Below are positions 6,709 to 15,322 of a stretch of 64,000 bases of DNA, in pieces. The translations under genes were made by a program, and so were the position numbers. The stretch lies in assembly GCF_003287935.1 (NCBI RefSeq), contig NZ_CP030287.1, positions 8,076,487 to 8,140,486 on the forward strand. The letters run 5' to 3'. Under the pieces are notes generated by a model. It saw only the letters and a program-made list of their open reading frames with translations, was not told where the DNA came from and did not search any database. This DNA comes from Streptomyces sp. ICC1 (GTDB lineage Bacteria; Actinomycetota; Actinomycetes; Streptomycetales; Streptomycetaceae). Within the stretch, counting starts at the first letter, position 1. Every line of letters starts with the position of its first letter.

Positions 6709-8763
6709 ATGGTGCAGGACGTGACCACGGAGCCCGACCCGCGGAAATCCGGCCCGAGTGCCGAACACGCCTCTCGTGAGGTGCTCGTCTCCATCGGCGC
6801 ACTGCTGCTGGGGCTGCTCATCGCCGCGCTCGACCAGACGATCGTGTCGACGGCGCTGCCGACGATCGTCAGTGACCTGGGCGGCATGGCGCACCTGTCG
6901 TGGGTGGTCACCGCCTACATGCTCGCCTCGACGGCCGCCACACCGCTGTGGGGCAAGCTCGGGGACCAGTACGGGCGCAAGAAGCTCTTCCAGTACGCCA
7001 TCGTGCTCTTCCTGATCGGGTCCGCGCTGTGCGGGCTCGCGCAGGACATGCCGCAGCTCATCGGGTTCCGCGCGCTCCAGGGCCTGGGCGGCGGCGGTCT
7101 GATGGTGCTGTCGATGGCGATCGTCGGAGACATCGTCCCGCCGCGCGAACGCGGCAAGTACCAGGGCCTCTTCGGTGCGGTCTTCGGGGCGACCAGTGTG
7201 CTGGGTCCGCTGCTCGGCGGACTGTTCGTGGACCACCTGTCGTGGCGCTGGGTCTTCTACATCAACCTCCCCATCGGTCTCGTCGCGCTCGTCGTCATCG
7301 CCGCCAGCCTGCACATCCCGGTGCGCTCCGAGAAGCACACCATCGACTACTTCGGCACCTTCCTCATCGCTTCCGTCGCGACCTGTCTCGTCCTCGTGGC
7401 CTCCCTCGGCGGGACCTGGGGCTGGAGCTCCCCGCAGATCATCGGGCTGGCCGTGCTGGGCGCCGTGCTGCTGATCGCCTTCGTCCTGATCGAGCGGCGG
7501 GCCGCGGAGCCCGTGCTCCCGCTCAAGCTGTTCGGGATCCGCACCTTCACCCTCTGCTCGGTGATCAGCTTCGTGGTGGGCTTCGCGATGTTCGGCGCGA
7601 TGGTCTACCTGCCGACCTTCCTCCAGGTGGTCCAGGGCGTCTCGCCGACGATGTCGGGCGTCCACATGCTGCCCATGGTGCTCGGCATGCTGATCACCTC
7701 CACCGGCTCCGGCCAGATCGTCAGCCGCACCGGGCGCTGGAAGGTCTTCCCGATCGCGGGCACGGCCGTGACCGCGATCGGTCTGCTGCTCCTGCACCAA
7801 CTGGAGCGCACCAGCTCCACCTGGGAGATGAGCGTCTACTTCTTCGTCTTCGGCGCCGGCCTCGGACTGGTCATGCAGGTGCTCGTGCTGGTGGTGCAGA
7901 ACTCGGTCACCTACGCCGACCTGGGTGTCGCCACTTCCGGTGCCACCTTCTTCCGCTCCATCGGCGCCTCCTTCGGCGTGGCCATCTTCGGCACGATCTT
8001 CACGAACCGGCTGGACGACAAGCTGGCCGCCGCGCTGGCCGGAGTACCACTGCCGCCCGGGATGGACGCGGCCCGGCTGGAGGCGGATCCGCGCGCCATC
8101 GCGAGCCTGCCCCCCGACCTGCAGCCGACCGTGCTGGACGCCTACTCCACCGCCATCACCGACGTCTTCCTCTATGCGGCGCCCGTGGTGCTGGTGGCCT
8201 TCGTCGTGGCCTGGTTCCTCAAGGAGGACAAGCTGCGCGGCTCGGTGACGGCGCCCGACGTCAGCGAGACCCTCGCCTCCAACCCCGTCCAGCGCTCCTC
8301 CCGCGACGAGGTCGCCCGCGCGCTGACGGTGCTCGGCACCCTCCAGGGCCGCAAGCACGTGTACGAGAAGATCACCGCGAAGGCCGGCTACGACCTGCTG
8401 CCCGCCTCCAGCTGGATGCTGCTGCGGATCAACCGGTACGGATCCGTCGATCCCGCGGTGGTCGCCGAGCGGACCATGGTGCCGCTGAAGGCCGTCACGG
8501 ACGCGGCCCGCGAGATCGAGGGGCGCGGGCTGGCCGTCCGCGACGGGTTGTCGCTGCTCCTCACGGACAAGGGTCGCGAGAACGCGGCGAAGCTGTCCGC
8601 CGCCCGGGAGGAGTCGCTCGGCGAGCTCCTCGGCGACTGGTGGGGCCCGGACCGGCCGACCGACCTGTCCGAGCTGGTCGCGGAGATCAACTCGGAGCTC
8701 TGCGGATCCGCCTCGGAGGAGCCCTACGAGGCCCTGCCGCGCCGGGACCACTCCGCGACGTGA
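6709..8763 (+). CDS. MFS drug exporter (DHA2, 14 TM) fused to MarR-like domain
   Basis: This is a 684-aa fusion. Residues 20-510 are a 14-helix EmrB/QacA-type proton antiporter: motif [14 protein letters not shown], motif C near [12 protein letters not shown], and an early [13 protein letters not shown], diagnostic of this family. Residues 535-680 resemble a MarR winged helix ([29 protein letters not shown]), facing the cytoplasm. This could let the exporter sense substrate or bind its own DNA. The ATG at 6709 follows GAGGAGG; an upstream ATG at 6676 has no such site. The gene is divergent from the zinc-ribbon gene. The substrate is unknown. Confidence 0.9.
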   Translation: MVQDVTTEPDPRKSGPSAEHASREVLVSIGALLLGLLIAALDQTIVSTALPTIVSDLGGMAHLSWVVTAYMLASTAATPLWGKLGDQYGRKKLFQYAIVLFLIGSALCGLAQDMPQLIGFRALQGLGGGGLMVLSMAIVGDIVPPRERGKYQGLFGAVFGATSVLGPLLGGLFVDHLSWRWVFYINLPIGLVALVVIAASLHIPVRSEKHTIDYFGTFLIASVATCLVLVASLGGTWGWSSPQIIGLAVLGAVLLIAFVLIERRAAEPVLPLKLFGIRTFTLCSVISFVVGFAMFGAMVYLPTFLQVVQGVSPTMSGVHMLPMVLGMLITSTGSGQIVSRTGRWKVFPIAGTAVTAIGLLLLHQLERTSSTWEMSVYFFVFGAGLGLVMQVLVLVVQNSVTYADLGVATSGATFFRSIGASFGVAIFGTIFTNRLDDKLAAALAGVPLPPGMDAARLEADPRAIASLPPDLQPTVLDAYSTAITDVFLYAAPVVLVAFVVAWFLKEDKLRGSVTAPDVSETLASNPVQRSSRDEVARALTVLGTLQGRKHVYEKITAKAGYDLLPASSWMLLRINRYGSVDPAVVAERTMVPLKAVTDAAREIEGRGLAVRDGLSLLLTDKGRENAAKLSAAREESLGELLGDWWGPDRPTDLSELVAEINSELCGSASEEPYEALPRRDHSAT

Positions 8764-8767
8764 CCGG

Positions 8768-9385
8768 TCAGGCCAGCCGCTTCTCGAACCAGTGCTCCGC
8801 ATACTGCCCCGCGTTGTAGGCGGGTATCTCGCTGTATCCGTGGCGCGCATACAGCGCGCGGGCCTCCACCAGGTCCGACCGGGTGTCCAGCCGGACGCGC
8901 TCGGCGCCGAGCTCGCGGCCGGCCTCCTCCAGTGCCCGGAGGAGCGCCGCGCCGCCGCCGGTGCCGCGGGCGCGCCCGTCCACATACACCCTGGTGAGCT
9001 CGGCGGTGGCCGGGTCGAGGAGGCGTATGCCGCCGCAGGCCAGGGCCTCGCGGCCGAGTCTGCCGACGACGAACCGGCCCGTCGGCGCCGCGAGCTCGTC
9101 GTCCGGGAAGTCCAGCAGCCCCTGGTCGATCTCGGCCTCGGTGACCGACCGCTCCCAGTACCGGCCGGCGACCTCCGCGTAGTACGCGCGGCGCAGCCGT
9201 GTGGCGTCCGCGGTGGTGAACGCCTCGGTGACGACCTCCCAGGCGCCCGTTCCCGTTCCCCCTTCCGTGCCCGTGCCCGTGCCCGTTCCCGCTTCCGTGC
9301 CCGTAGTCGTGTCCGTGTCCGTGCCCGGACTCGTGCCCGTGGTCGTCCTCGTCGTGGCGGTGGTGTTCGTCTCGTCGCTGTTCAT
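8768..9385 (-). CDS. GNAT N-acetyltransferase with Thr/Gly repeat leader
   Basis: Residues 60-200 form a GNAT domain: ELTRVYVDGRARGTGGGAAL is the acetyl-CoA pyrophosphate loop (RGTGGG) and LDTRSDLVEARALYARHGY is the typical C-terminal beta-strand and helix. Residues 5-50 are a low-complexity Thr/Gly/Asp tract encoded by CGTGCC-type hexamer repeats (9245-9330), which is likely to vary in length between strains. The start ATG at 9383-9385 precedes the repeats. It is tail-to-tail with the MFS gene, with a 4-bp gap. The acetyl acceptor is unknown. Confidence 0.88.
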   Translation of the reverse strand: MNSDETNTTATTRTTTGTSPGTDTDTTTGTEAGTGTGTGTEGGTGTGAWEVVTEAFTTADATRLRRAYYAEVAGRYWERSVTEAEIDQGLLDFPDDELAAPTGRFVVGRLGREALACGGIRLLDPATAELTRVYVDGRARGTGGGAALLRALEEAGRELGAERVRLDTRSDLVEARALYARHGYSEIPAYNAGQYAEHWFEKRLA

Positions 9386-9492
9386 GGCGTCATTGTGGAG
9401 CGGGCCGGGGCTGCCCCGCGTTGGAATATCCACAGGCCCGGGCCGATGATAGGAAAAAGGGCAAACCGTACACATGAAGGGCGTGAACCGTC

Positions 9493-9888
9493 ATGTCGGA
9501 GCATCCTGACTGTGCCCTGATCCGCCGCGGCTACGAGGCCTTCGGCAAGGGCGACATGGAGAAGCTGAGCACGATGATGACGGCCGACGTCATCCAGCAC
9601 GTCCCGGGCACGAGCCCCATCTCCGGACACCACAAGGGGCGGGAAGCCGTCTTGGACCTCTACCGCCGACTCGGCGAGGAGACGAACGGCACCATGCGGC
9701 TCCATCTCGACAAACTGCTCGCCGACGGCCGCGGCCACGTCATGAGTTTCCACACAACGCGCGCGGACCGCGGCGACCGCGGGATCGAGATCCACGAGGG
9801 CATCTTCTTCACGATCGTCGCGGGGAAGATCAGCGACCTCGACGTCTGCATCGAGGACATCGACGAGGCCGACGCCTTCTGGAGCTGA
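9493..9888 (+). CDS. NTF2-like / SnoaL-fold protein
   Basis: This 131-aa protein has the cone-shaped alpha+beta NTF2 fold: RRGYEAFGKGDMEKLSTMM at the N-terminus and later strands HVMSFHTT and IHEGIFFTIVAGKISDLDV. SnoaL-type proteins act as cyclases, isomerases or simple ligand binders; no family-specific catalytic set can be assigned here. The ATG follows GAAGGGCGTG. It is divergent from the GNAT gene and separated from the convergent ABM gene by a perfect hairpin. Confidence 0.85.
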   Translation: MSEHPDCALIRRGYEAFGKGDMEKLSTMMTADVIQHVPGTSPISGHHKGREAVLDLYRRLGEETNGTMRLHLDKLLADGRGHVMSFHTTRADRGDRGIEIHEGIFFTIVAGKISDLDVCIEDIDEADAFWS

Positions 9889-9950
9889 GGGCCGAGCCGA
9901 GGGCTGAGGGCCGAGCCGAGCAGCCCGCACGTGCGGTGAGAGCCCGAAAG

Positions 9951-9986
9951 GGCAGGGGCCCGGAGCGCGCGCTCCGGGCCCCTGCC
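9951..9986. terminator. 36-bp perfect palindromic terminator
   Basis: Arms 9951-9968 and 9969-9986 are exact reverse complements without a loop spacer (GGCAGGGGCCCGGAGCGC and its complement). It lies between the convergent NTF2-like and ABM genes and should work in both directions. Confidence 0.8.
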
Positions 9987-9990
9987 ACGC

Positions 9991-10377
9991 TCACGCCTGC
10001 TTCGGCGCCGCCTGCTGCACGACCTCGAACGACCACACCGACGAGCCCGTGGCGGCGGGCTTCGGCCGCTCCCCGCCGCCCGCCGGACCGCCCGCGCCGC
10101 CCGCCGGACCGCCCGTGCCGGCCCCCGGACCGCCCGCCGCGCCGCCGCCCTGGTGGGCCGCCTTCATGGGCCCCTCCATCCACGCCTGGAAGTCCTCCTC
10201 GGACCGCCACCGCGTGTACACCAGGTACTGGTCGGTGCCCTCGACGGGCCGCAGCAGCTCGAACCACTCGAAGCCGTCCGAACCCTCCACGGAGCCCGCC
10301 CGGGAGGCGAACCGCTGCTCCAGAACCTCCCGCTGTTCGGCCGGGACGGTGAGTGCGTTGATCTTCACGATGCTCAT
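9991..10377 (-). CDS. Antibiotic-biosynthesis-monooxygenase (ABM) fold protein
   Basis: This 128-aa protein has a ferredoxin-like ABM domain at residues 1-75 (IVKINALTVPAEQREVLEQRF, FEWFELLRPVEG, YLVYTRWRSEEDFQAWM). The pattern is close to actinobacterial MhuD/IsdG-like or HmoB-like dimeric proteins, some of which degrade haem. A Gly/Ala/Pro-rich linker occupies residues 78-110 and a final strand SSVWSFEVV follows. I cannot see enough to claim haem degradation. The start is ATG 10375-10377; ATG 10384-10386 is an alternative. Confidence 0.8.
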   Translation of the reverse strand: MSIVKINALTVPAEQREVLEQRFASRAGSVEGSDGFEWFELLRPVEGTDQYLVYTRWRSEEDFQAWMEGPMKAAHQGGGAAGGPGAGTGGPAGGAGGPAGGGERPKPAATGSSVWSFEVVQQAAPKQA

Positions 10378-10511
10378 GCCCGACATCCTAGGTATCGCGC
10401 GGGGGATATCGTCGTCCGGGTAAATGAAGCACGCGGTATGAAACGCGGTATGAAGCGCGGCAGCCAGGCGAAGTCAAGGTTGCGGTCAACAGGGCGGGAG
10501 GCCGGCGAGGC

Positions 10512-12647
10512 GTGGCTAACGCGGCGGAGCACAGTGGTGCGAACGGACATGCCGGGGTCATAGGCGGTGGCGGCGGCAGGCTTGGGGCCGCGCGCCTCAT
10601 GCTGTGGGCGCTGGCGGGGTTGCTCGCCGTCAGGCAGGCCGCGGTCGTGCTGCGCGTGCCGCCCGGCGAGTGGCTCAGTGATTTCCACCTCCCCGGCACC
10701 CCCGGCAGCCTGCCGGGCTCGCTCTACGAGAACGGCCAGTTCACCGGGACCCCCTTCGCGGGGCTGGTCCTCAAGCCGCTGCTCGGCCTCGCCGCGCCGT
10801 CCCTGGAGGTGGCCTGGACCTGCGTGACCCTGCTGTTCGTCGCCGCCGTCGGGCTCGTCGCCGCGCGCGGACTGCCCGACCCCGTGCCCCGGCGCACCGC
10901 GCTGCTGGCCGCGCCCGTGCTGGTGGCGCTGATGATGGTCTCGCTGCCCGTCCGCGAGGCCGCCTCCCCCGGCCAGACCGCCGTACTGCCCGTCCTGCTG
11001 GTCCTGCTGGCCGTCTTCCGGGTCCCGGCCGAACGCCCCTCCGGCTTCCTGATCGGCCTCGCCGCGGCGCTCCAGCCCGCGCTGCTGCTCTTCGCCCCGC
11101 TGCTGTGGCTCACCGGCCGCAGGCCCACCGCGCGCGCCGCCGCCGCGACCTTCGCCGGCGCCACCGCCCTGTCCTGGGCGGCCCTGCCGCGCGACTCGTG
11201 GACGTACTGGGTCCAGCACCTGGCCGGCACCGGCCTCGGCGGCGCCCCCGACAGCCTCGCCAACCAGTCCGTGCACGGCGCGCTGCTGCGCCTGGGCCTG
11301 TCCGGCCCCGGCGAGATCCTGCTCTACCTCGCGCTCGCGGCGGCCATCGCCTGGATCGGCCTGCGCCGCGCCGCCCGCTACGCCCGCGACGGACAACTGC
11401 TGCTCGCCGTCGCCGTCACCGGCTGCGTGGCCGTCGCCGTGTCCCCGGCCGGCTGGCGCCACCAGCTGCTGTGGGTGCTGCTCGCGGTCGCCGGCAAGGT
11501 CGGCAAACGGGCCGCCGACCGGCCGGTGTGGCCGGTCGCCGTGGTCCTGGCCATGACCCTGCCGAGCTCCGTCCTGCTGCCCAACCTGGTCGCGCTGGCT
11601 CCCGTACGGGACAACGTGCTGCTGCTCGCGGCCCTGGCCGCGGCCTGCGCGGTGCCGTTCCTGCCGCGCTCCTCGCCGTACTGGCGCGAGCCGGTCGCGA
11701 CGGCCTACGGGCGGCCCGCGCCCGCGCGCTGGGCCCGGGTGCCGCTGCTGCCGTTCTGGCGGCGCGTGCTGTCGCGTCCCAACCTGCTGCTGGAACTGCT
11801 GCTGATACGGGTCGGCTACTCGCTCTACTCGCACATCCGGGCCGCCGCGCCCACCAGCCGCACCCTCGCCGAGGGCAACGGCAGCCAGATCCTCGGCATC
11901 GAGAAGGCGCTCGGCATCGACATCGAGCACGCCGTGAACCACGCGGTGGTGAACACGCCCTGGCTGGAGGCGTTCTTCAACTTCTACTACACCTCCTTCC
12001 ACTTCGTGGTCCCGCTGACCATCCTGGCCGTCCTGTACTGGCGCCGCCCCAAGGACTACCGCTGGGCCCGCGCCTCCCTGGGCCTGGCCACCGTCCTGGC
12101 CCTCATAGGCTTCTGGCTGTATCCGCTCGCACCGCCGCGCCTGATGCCCGGGCTGGGCTTCATCGACACCGTGCACGGGGCGCAGGACCTGGCGAACCCG
12201 AGCTACGGGGCGATGACCGCGATCTCCAACCAGTACGCGGCGATGCCCTCGCTGCACTTCGGCTGGTCGCTGTGGTGCGGGGTCGTGATCGTGATGCTCG
12301 CGCCGAAGGGCTGGCAGAAGCTGCTGGGGGCGCTGCATCCGGCCATCACGGTGTGCGCGATCGTCGCCACCGCCAACCACTGGGTGCTCGACGCGGTCGG
12401 CGGCGCGGTGGTGGTCGGGGCCGGGTTCGGGCTCGTGTACGTGCTTTCGGGGCCCCGGGGGGCGGCTGTGTCGGCCGGGGTGGCCGTGCCGAGGCCGCGG
12501 CAGCGGCAGCCGGAGCGGGTCGGAGCGGGGTCGACTTCGGGGTCGACATCGGGGTCAGGGTCAGGGTCAGGGTGGGGGGACCGTACGCGCCTGCGGAGAA
12601 CGAGTACGACTACGTCGTCGTCGGCGGCGGCACCGCCGGCTCGGTGA
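10512..12647 (+). CDS. Bifunctional GT87-type membrane protein / PAP2 (Aur1-like) phosphatase
   Basis: This is a 711-aa polytopic protein. The N-terminal half (residues 25-380, about ten helices) resembles GT87 mannosyltransferases that use polyprenyl-phosphate sugars. The C-terminal half is a PAP2/inositol-phosphorylceramide-synthase-like domain with the PSLHFGWSLW and ANHWVLDAVGG histidine motifs. Such fusions are common in Streptomyces and are presumed to act in membrane glycolipid or phosphoinositide metabolism. The tail after residue 640 is repetitive ([15 protein letters not shown]), from GGGGTC repeats at 12530-12570, and overlaps the start of the next gene. The start is GTG at 10512. 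Confidence 0.85.
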   Translation: MANAAEHSGANGHAGVIGGGGGRLGAARLMLWALAGLLAVRQAAVVLRVPPGEWLSDFHLPGTPGSLPGSLYENGQFTGTPFAGLVLKPLLGLAAPSLEVAWTCVTLLFVAAVGLVAARGLPDPVPRRTALLAAPVLVALMMVSLPVREAASPGQTAVLPVLLVLLAVFRVPAERPSGFLIGLAAALQPALLLFAPLLWLTGRRPTARAAAATFAGATALSWAALPRDSWTYWVQHLAGTGLGGAPDSLANQSVHGALLRLGLSGPGEILLYLALAAAIAWIGLRRAARYARDGQLLLAVAVTGCVAVAVSPAGWRHQLLWVLLAVAGKVGKRAADRPVWPVAVVLAMTLPSSVLLPNLVALAPVRDNVLLLAALAAACAVPFLPRSSPYWREPVATAYGRPAPARWARVPLLPFWRRVLSRPNLLLELLLIRVGYSLYSHIRAAAPTSRTLAEGNGSQILGIEKALGIDIEHAVNHAVVNTPWLEAFFNFYYTSFHFVVPLTILAVLYWRRPKDYRWARASLGLATVLALIGFWLYPLAPPRLMPGLGFIDTVHGAQDLANPSYGAMTAISNQYAAMPSLHFGWSLWCGVVIVMLAPKGWQKLLGALHPAITVCAIVATANHWVLDAVGGAVVVGAGFGLVYVLSGPRGAAVSAGVAVPRPRQRQPERVGAGSTSGSTSGSGSGSGWGDRTRLRRTSTTTSSSAAAPPAR

Positions 12648-14122
12648 TCGCCTCCCGCCTGACCGAGGACCCGGACGTCACCGTCGCCGTCATCGAGGGC
12701 GGCCCCAGCGACGTGGACCGCCCCGAGGTGCTCACCCTGCGCCGCTGGATGGGCCTGCTCGGCGGCGAGCTCGACTACGACTACCCCACCACCGAGCAGC
12801 CCCGCGGCAACTCGCACATCCGCCACAGCCGCGCCCGCGTCCTCGGCGGCTGCTCCTCGCACAACACCCTGATCGCCTTCAAGCCGCTCCCGTCCGACTG
12901 GGACGAGTGGGAGCGGGCGGGCGCCGAGGGCTGGGACGCGGCCGCGATGGACCCGTACTTCGACAAGCTCCTCAACAACATCGTCCCGGTGGCCGAGAAG
13001 GACCGCAACGCCATCGCGCGCGACTTCGTCGACTCGGCGCAGACCGCCCTGGGCGTCCCGTGCGTCGAGGGCTTCAACCGGAAGCCCTTCCACGAGGGCG
13101 TCGGCTTCTTCGACCTCGCCTACCACCCCGAGGACAACAAGCGCTCCTCCGCGTCGGTGGCCTACCTCCACCCCGTCATGGACGAACGCCCCAACCTCCA
13201 CATCCTCCTGGAGACCTGGGCCGACCGCCTGGAACTCGACGGCACCCGCGCGCGCGGCGTCCACGTACGGGCCGCGGACGGTACGCGGTCCCTGGTCACG
13301 GCTCGCCGCGAGGTGCTGGTGTGCGCCGGCGCCGTGGACACCCCGCGGCTGCTGCTGCACTCGGGCATCGGCCCGCGCGCTGACCTGGAAGCCCTCGGCA
13401 TCCCGCCGGTGCACGACCTGCCCGGAGTCGGGGAGAACCTGCTCGACCACCCCGAGTCGGTGATCGTCTGGGAGACCGACGGCCCGATACCCGAGAACTC
13501 CGCGATGGACAGCGACGCGGGACTGTTCGTCCGCCGCGACCCCGACTCCGCCGGGCCCGACCTGATGTTCCACTTCTACCAGGTCCCCTTCACCGACAAC
13601 CCCGAGCGCATCGGCTACGAACGCCCCGCGCACGGCGTGTCGTTGACCCCCAACATCCCCAAGCCCCGCAGTCGCGGCCGCCTCTACCTGACCAGCGCTG
13701 ACCCCGAGGTCAAACCGGCCCTGGACTTCCGCTACTTCACGGACGAGGACGACTACGACGGCCGGACCCTGGTCGACGGCATCAAGCTCGCCCGGAAGAT
13801 CGCCGCGACCGAGCCGCTCGCGGGCTGGCTGGGGCGCGAGGTCTGCCCCGGCCCGGAGATCACCGGAGACGAGGAGCTGAGCGCCTACGCCCGCGCCGTC
13901 GCGCACACCGTCTACCACCCGGCCGGCACCTGCCGGATGGGCGCCGCAGACGACCCCGGTGCCGTCGTGGGCCCGGACCTGAAGATCCGCGGGCTCGAAG
14001 GCATCCGCATCGCGGACGCCTCCGTCTTCCCGACGATGCCCGCGGTCAACCCGATGATCGGAGTGCTCATGGTCGGCGAGAAGGCAGCCGAACTGATCGC
14101 CCGGGACGGTGGTACCCGATGA
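12572..14122 (+). CDS. GMC oxidoreductase, choline-dehydrogenase-like
   Basis: This 516-aa flavoenzyme opens with the FAD-binding motif [16 protein letters not shown] (residues 13-28). It contains GMC signature 1 ([10 protein letters not shown]) and signature 2 ([15 protein letters not shown]), and the C-terminal active-site region [13 protein letters not shown] followed by [16 protein letters not shown]. It probably oxidises choline, or a related alcohol, to betaine aldehyde, because it overlaps by ATGA with a glycine-betaine/proline ABC importer. The start is uncertain: GTG 12572 follows AGGGTCAGG inside a repeat and overlaps the upstream gene by about 75 bp. Confidence 0.85.
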   Translation: MGGPYAPAENEYDYVVVGGGTAGSVIASRLTEDPDVTVAVIEGGPSDVDRPEVLTLRRWMGLLGGELDYDYPTTEQPRGNSHIRHSRARVLGGCSSHNTLIAFKPLPSDWDEWERAGAEGWDAAAMDPYFDKLLNNIVPVAEKDRNAIARDFVDSAQTALGVPCVEGFNRKPFHEGVGFFDLAYHPEDNKRSSASVAYLHPVMDERPNLHILLETWADRLELDGTRARGVHVRAADGTRSLVTARREVLVCAGAVDTPRLLLHSGIGPRADLEALGIPPVHDLPGVGENLLDHPESVIVWETDGPIPENSAMDSDAGLFVRRDPDSAGPDLMFHFYQVPFTDNPERIGYERPAHGVSLTPNIPKPRSRGRLYLTSADPEVKPALDFRYFTDEDDYDGRTLVDGIKLARKIAATEPLAGWLGREVCPGPEITGDEELSAYARAVAHTVYHPAGTCRMGAADDPGAVVGPDLKIRGLEGIRIADASVFPTMPAVNPMIGVLMVGEKAAELIARDGGTR

Positions 14123-15270
14123 ACGCCAACGCCAACGCCAACGCCAACGCCACCGCGCCCGTCGGCCCGACCACCGCGGCCGACCCCACCACCCCGGCCG
14201 ACCCCGTCGACTCCGCCGCGCCCCCGGTCTTCGCCGTGGACGGCCTGTGGAAGGTCTTCGGCCCGGACAAGGCGGCCGCGCAGGTCCCCGGCTCCGCCGA
14301 CGCCGAGCTCTCCGCCGCCGAACTGCGCGAGCGCACCGGCTGCACCGCCGCCGTCCGCGACGTCACCTTCGACGTCCGCAAGGGCGAGGTCTTCGTCGTG
14401 ATGGGCCTGTCCGGATCCGGCAAGTCCACCCTCGTGCGCTGCCTCACCCGGCTGATCGAGCCCACCGCGGGCCGCCTCTCCATCGACGGCGAGGACGTCC
14501 TCGCCATGGACGCCACCCGGCTGCGCGCCCTGCGCCGCCACCGCGCCGCCATGGTCTTCCAGCACTTCGGCCTGCTCCCGCACCGCACCGTCCTCGACAA
14601 CGTGGCGTACGGACTGGAGATCCAGGGCGTCGGACGCGGCGACCGCCGCCGCAAGGCCGCCGAGCTCGTCGCCAAGGTCGGCCTCGAAGGGCTGGAGGAC
14701 CGGCGCCCCGGCCAGCTCTCGGGCGGCCAGCAGCAGCGCGTCGGCCTGGCCCGCGCCCTCGCCGCCGACCCCGAAGTCCTGCTGTTCGACGAGCCGTTCA
14801 GCGCCCTCGACCCCCTCATCCGCCGCGAGATGCAGGAGGAGGTCGCCCGGCTCCACCACGAGGAGGGCCGCACCATGGTCTTCATCACCCACGACCTCGC
14901 CGAGGCCCTGCGCCTCGGCGACCGGATCGCGCTGATGCGCGACGGCCGCATCGTGCAGCTCGGCACGCCCGAGGAGATCGTCGGCTCGCCCGCCGACGAC
15001 TACGTACGGGACTTCGTCCGCGGCGTCCCCCGCGAACGGGTGCTCACCGTCCGCACCGCGATGCGCCCGGCCGCCGCCGGCGAGGCCGGGCAGGGACCCG
15101 CGCTGAACCCCGCCACCACCGTGGCCGAAGCCATCCAGGCCGTCGTCCGCAGCGGTGGTCCGGCCCGTGTGGTCGACCGCGGCCGCTGCCTGGGCGTCGT
15201 GGACGACGCGGGGCTGCTCGCCGTCGTGGCCGGGCTCCCGGCCGCCACCGGACGGGGGGTGGCGGCGTGA
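14119..15270 (+). CDS. proV: Glycine betaine/proline ABC importer, ATPase
   Basis: This 383-aa cytoplasmic ATPase drives osmoprotectant uptake. It starts with an Asn-Ala repeat (NANANANANA, from five AAC-GCC units) and an Ala/Thr/Pro linker. Next comes the OpuAA/ProV-specific insertion before Walker A ([15 protein letters not shown]). Walker A is GLSGSGKST, the signature is LSGGQQQRV, Walker B is [12 protein letters not shown], and the H-loop is FITHD. A CBS-like C-terminal region ([12 protein letters not shown]...) may sense ionic strength, as in OpuA. Its ATG overlaps the GMC stop. Confidence 0.94.
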   Translation: MNANANANANATAPVGPTTAADPTTPADPVDSAAPPVFAVDGLWKVFGPDKAAAQVPGSADAELSAAELRERTGCTAAVRDVTFDVRKGEVFVVMGLSGSGKSTLVRCLTRLIEPTAGRLSIDGEDVLAMDATRLRALRRHRAAMVFQHFGLLPHRTVLDNVAYGLEIQGVGRGDRRRKAAELVAKVGLEGLEDRRPGQLSGGQQQRVGLARALAADPEVLLFDEPFSALDPLIRREMQEEVARLHHEEGRTMVFITHDLAEALRLGDRIALMRDGRIVQLGTPEEIVGSPADDYVRDFVRGVPRERVLTVRTAMRPAAAGEAGQGPALNPATTVAEAIQAVVRSGGPARVVDRGRCLGVVDDAGLLAVVAGLPAATGRGVAA

Positions 15271-15322
15271 CCTGCCCCGCCCGTCCCGCGCCCCCCGTCC
15301 CCGACGCCCGGAGGTGGCGCGC

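Noticed and set aside
9245..9330. CGTGCC-type hexamer array considered as a non-coding repeat
   Set aside because: It stays in frame within the GNAT gene and encodes a Thr/Gly linker, so it is a coding microsatellite.
12572..12647. Overlap of the GT87/PAP2 gene with the GMC gene considered as a gene fusion
   Set aside because: They are in different frames; the overlap only covers a repetitive C-terminal tail and an uncertain start codon.
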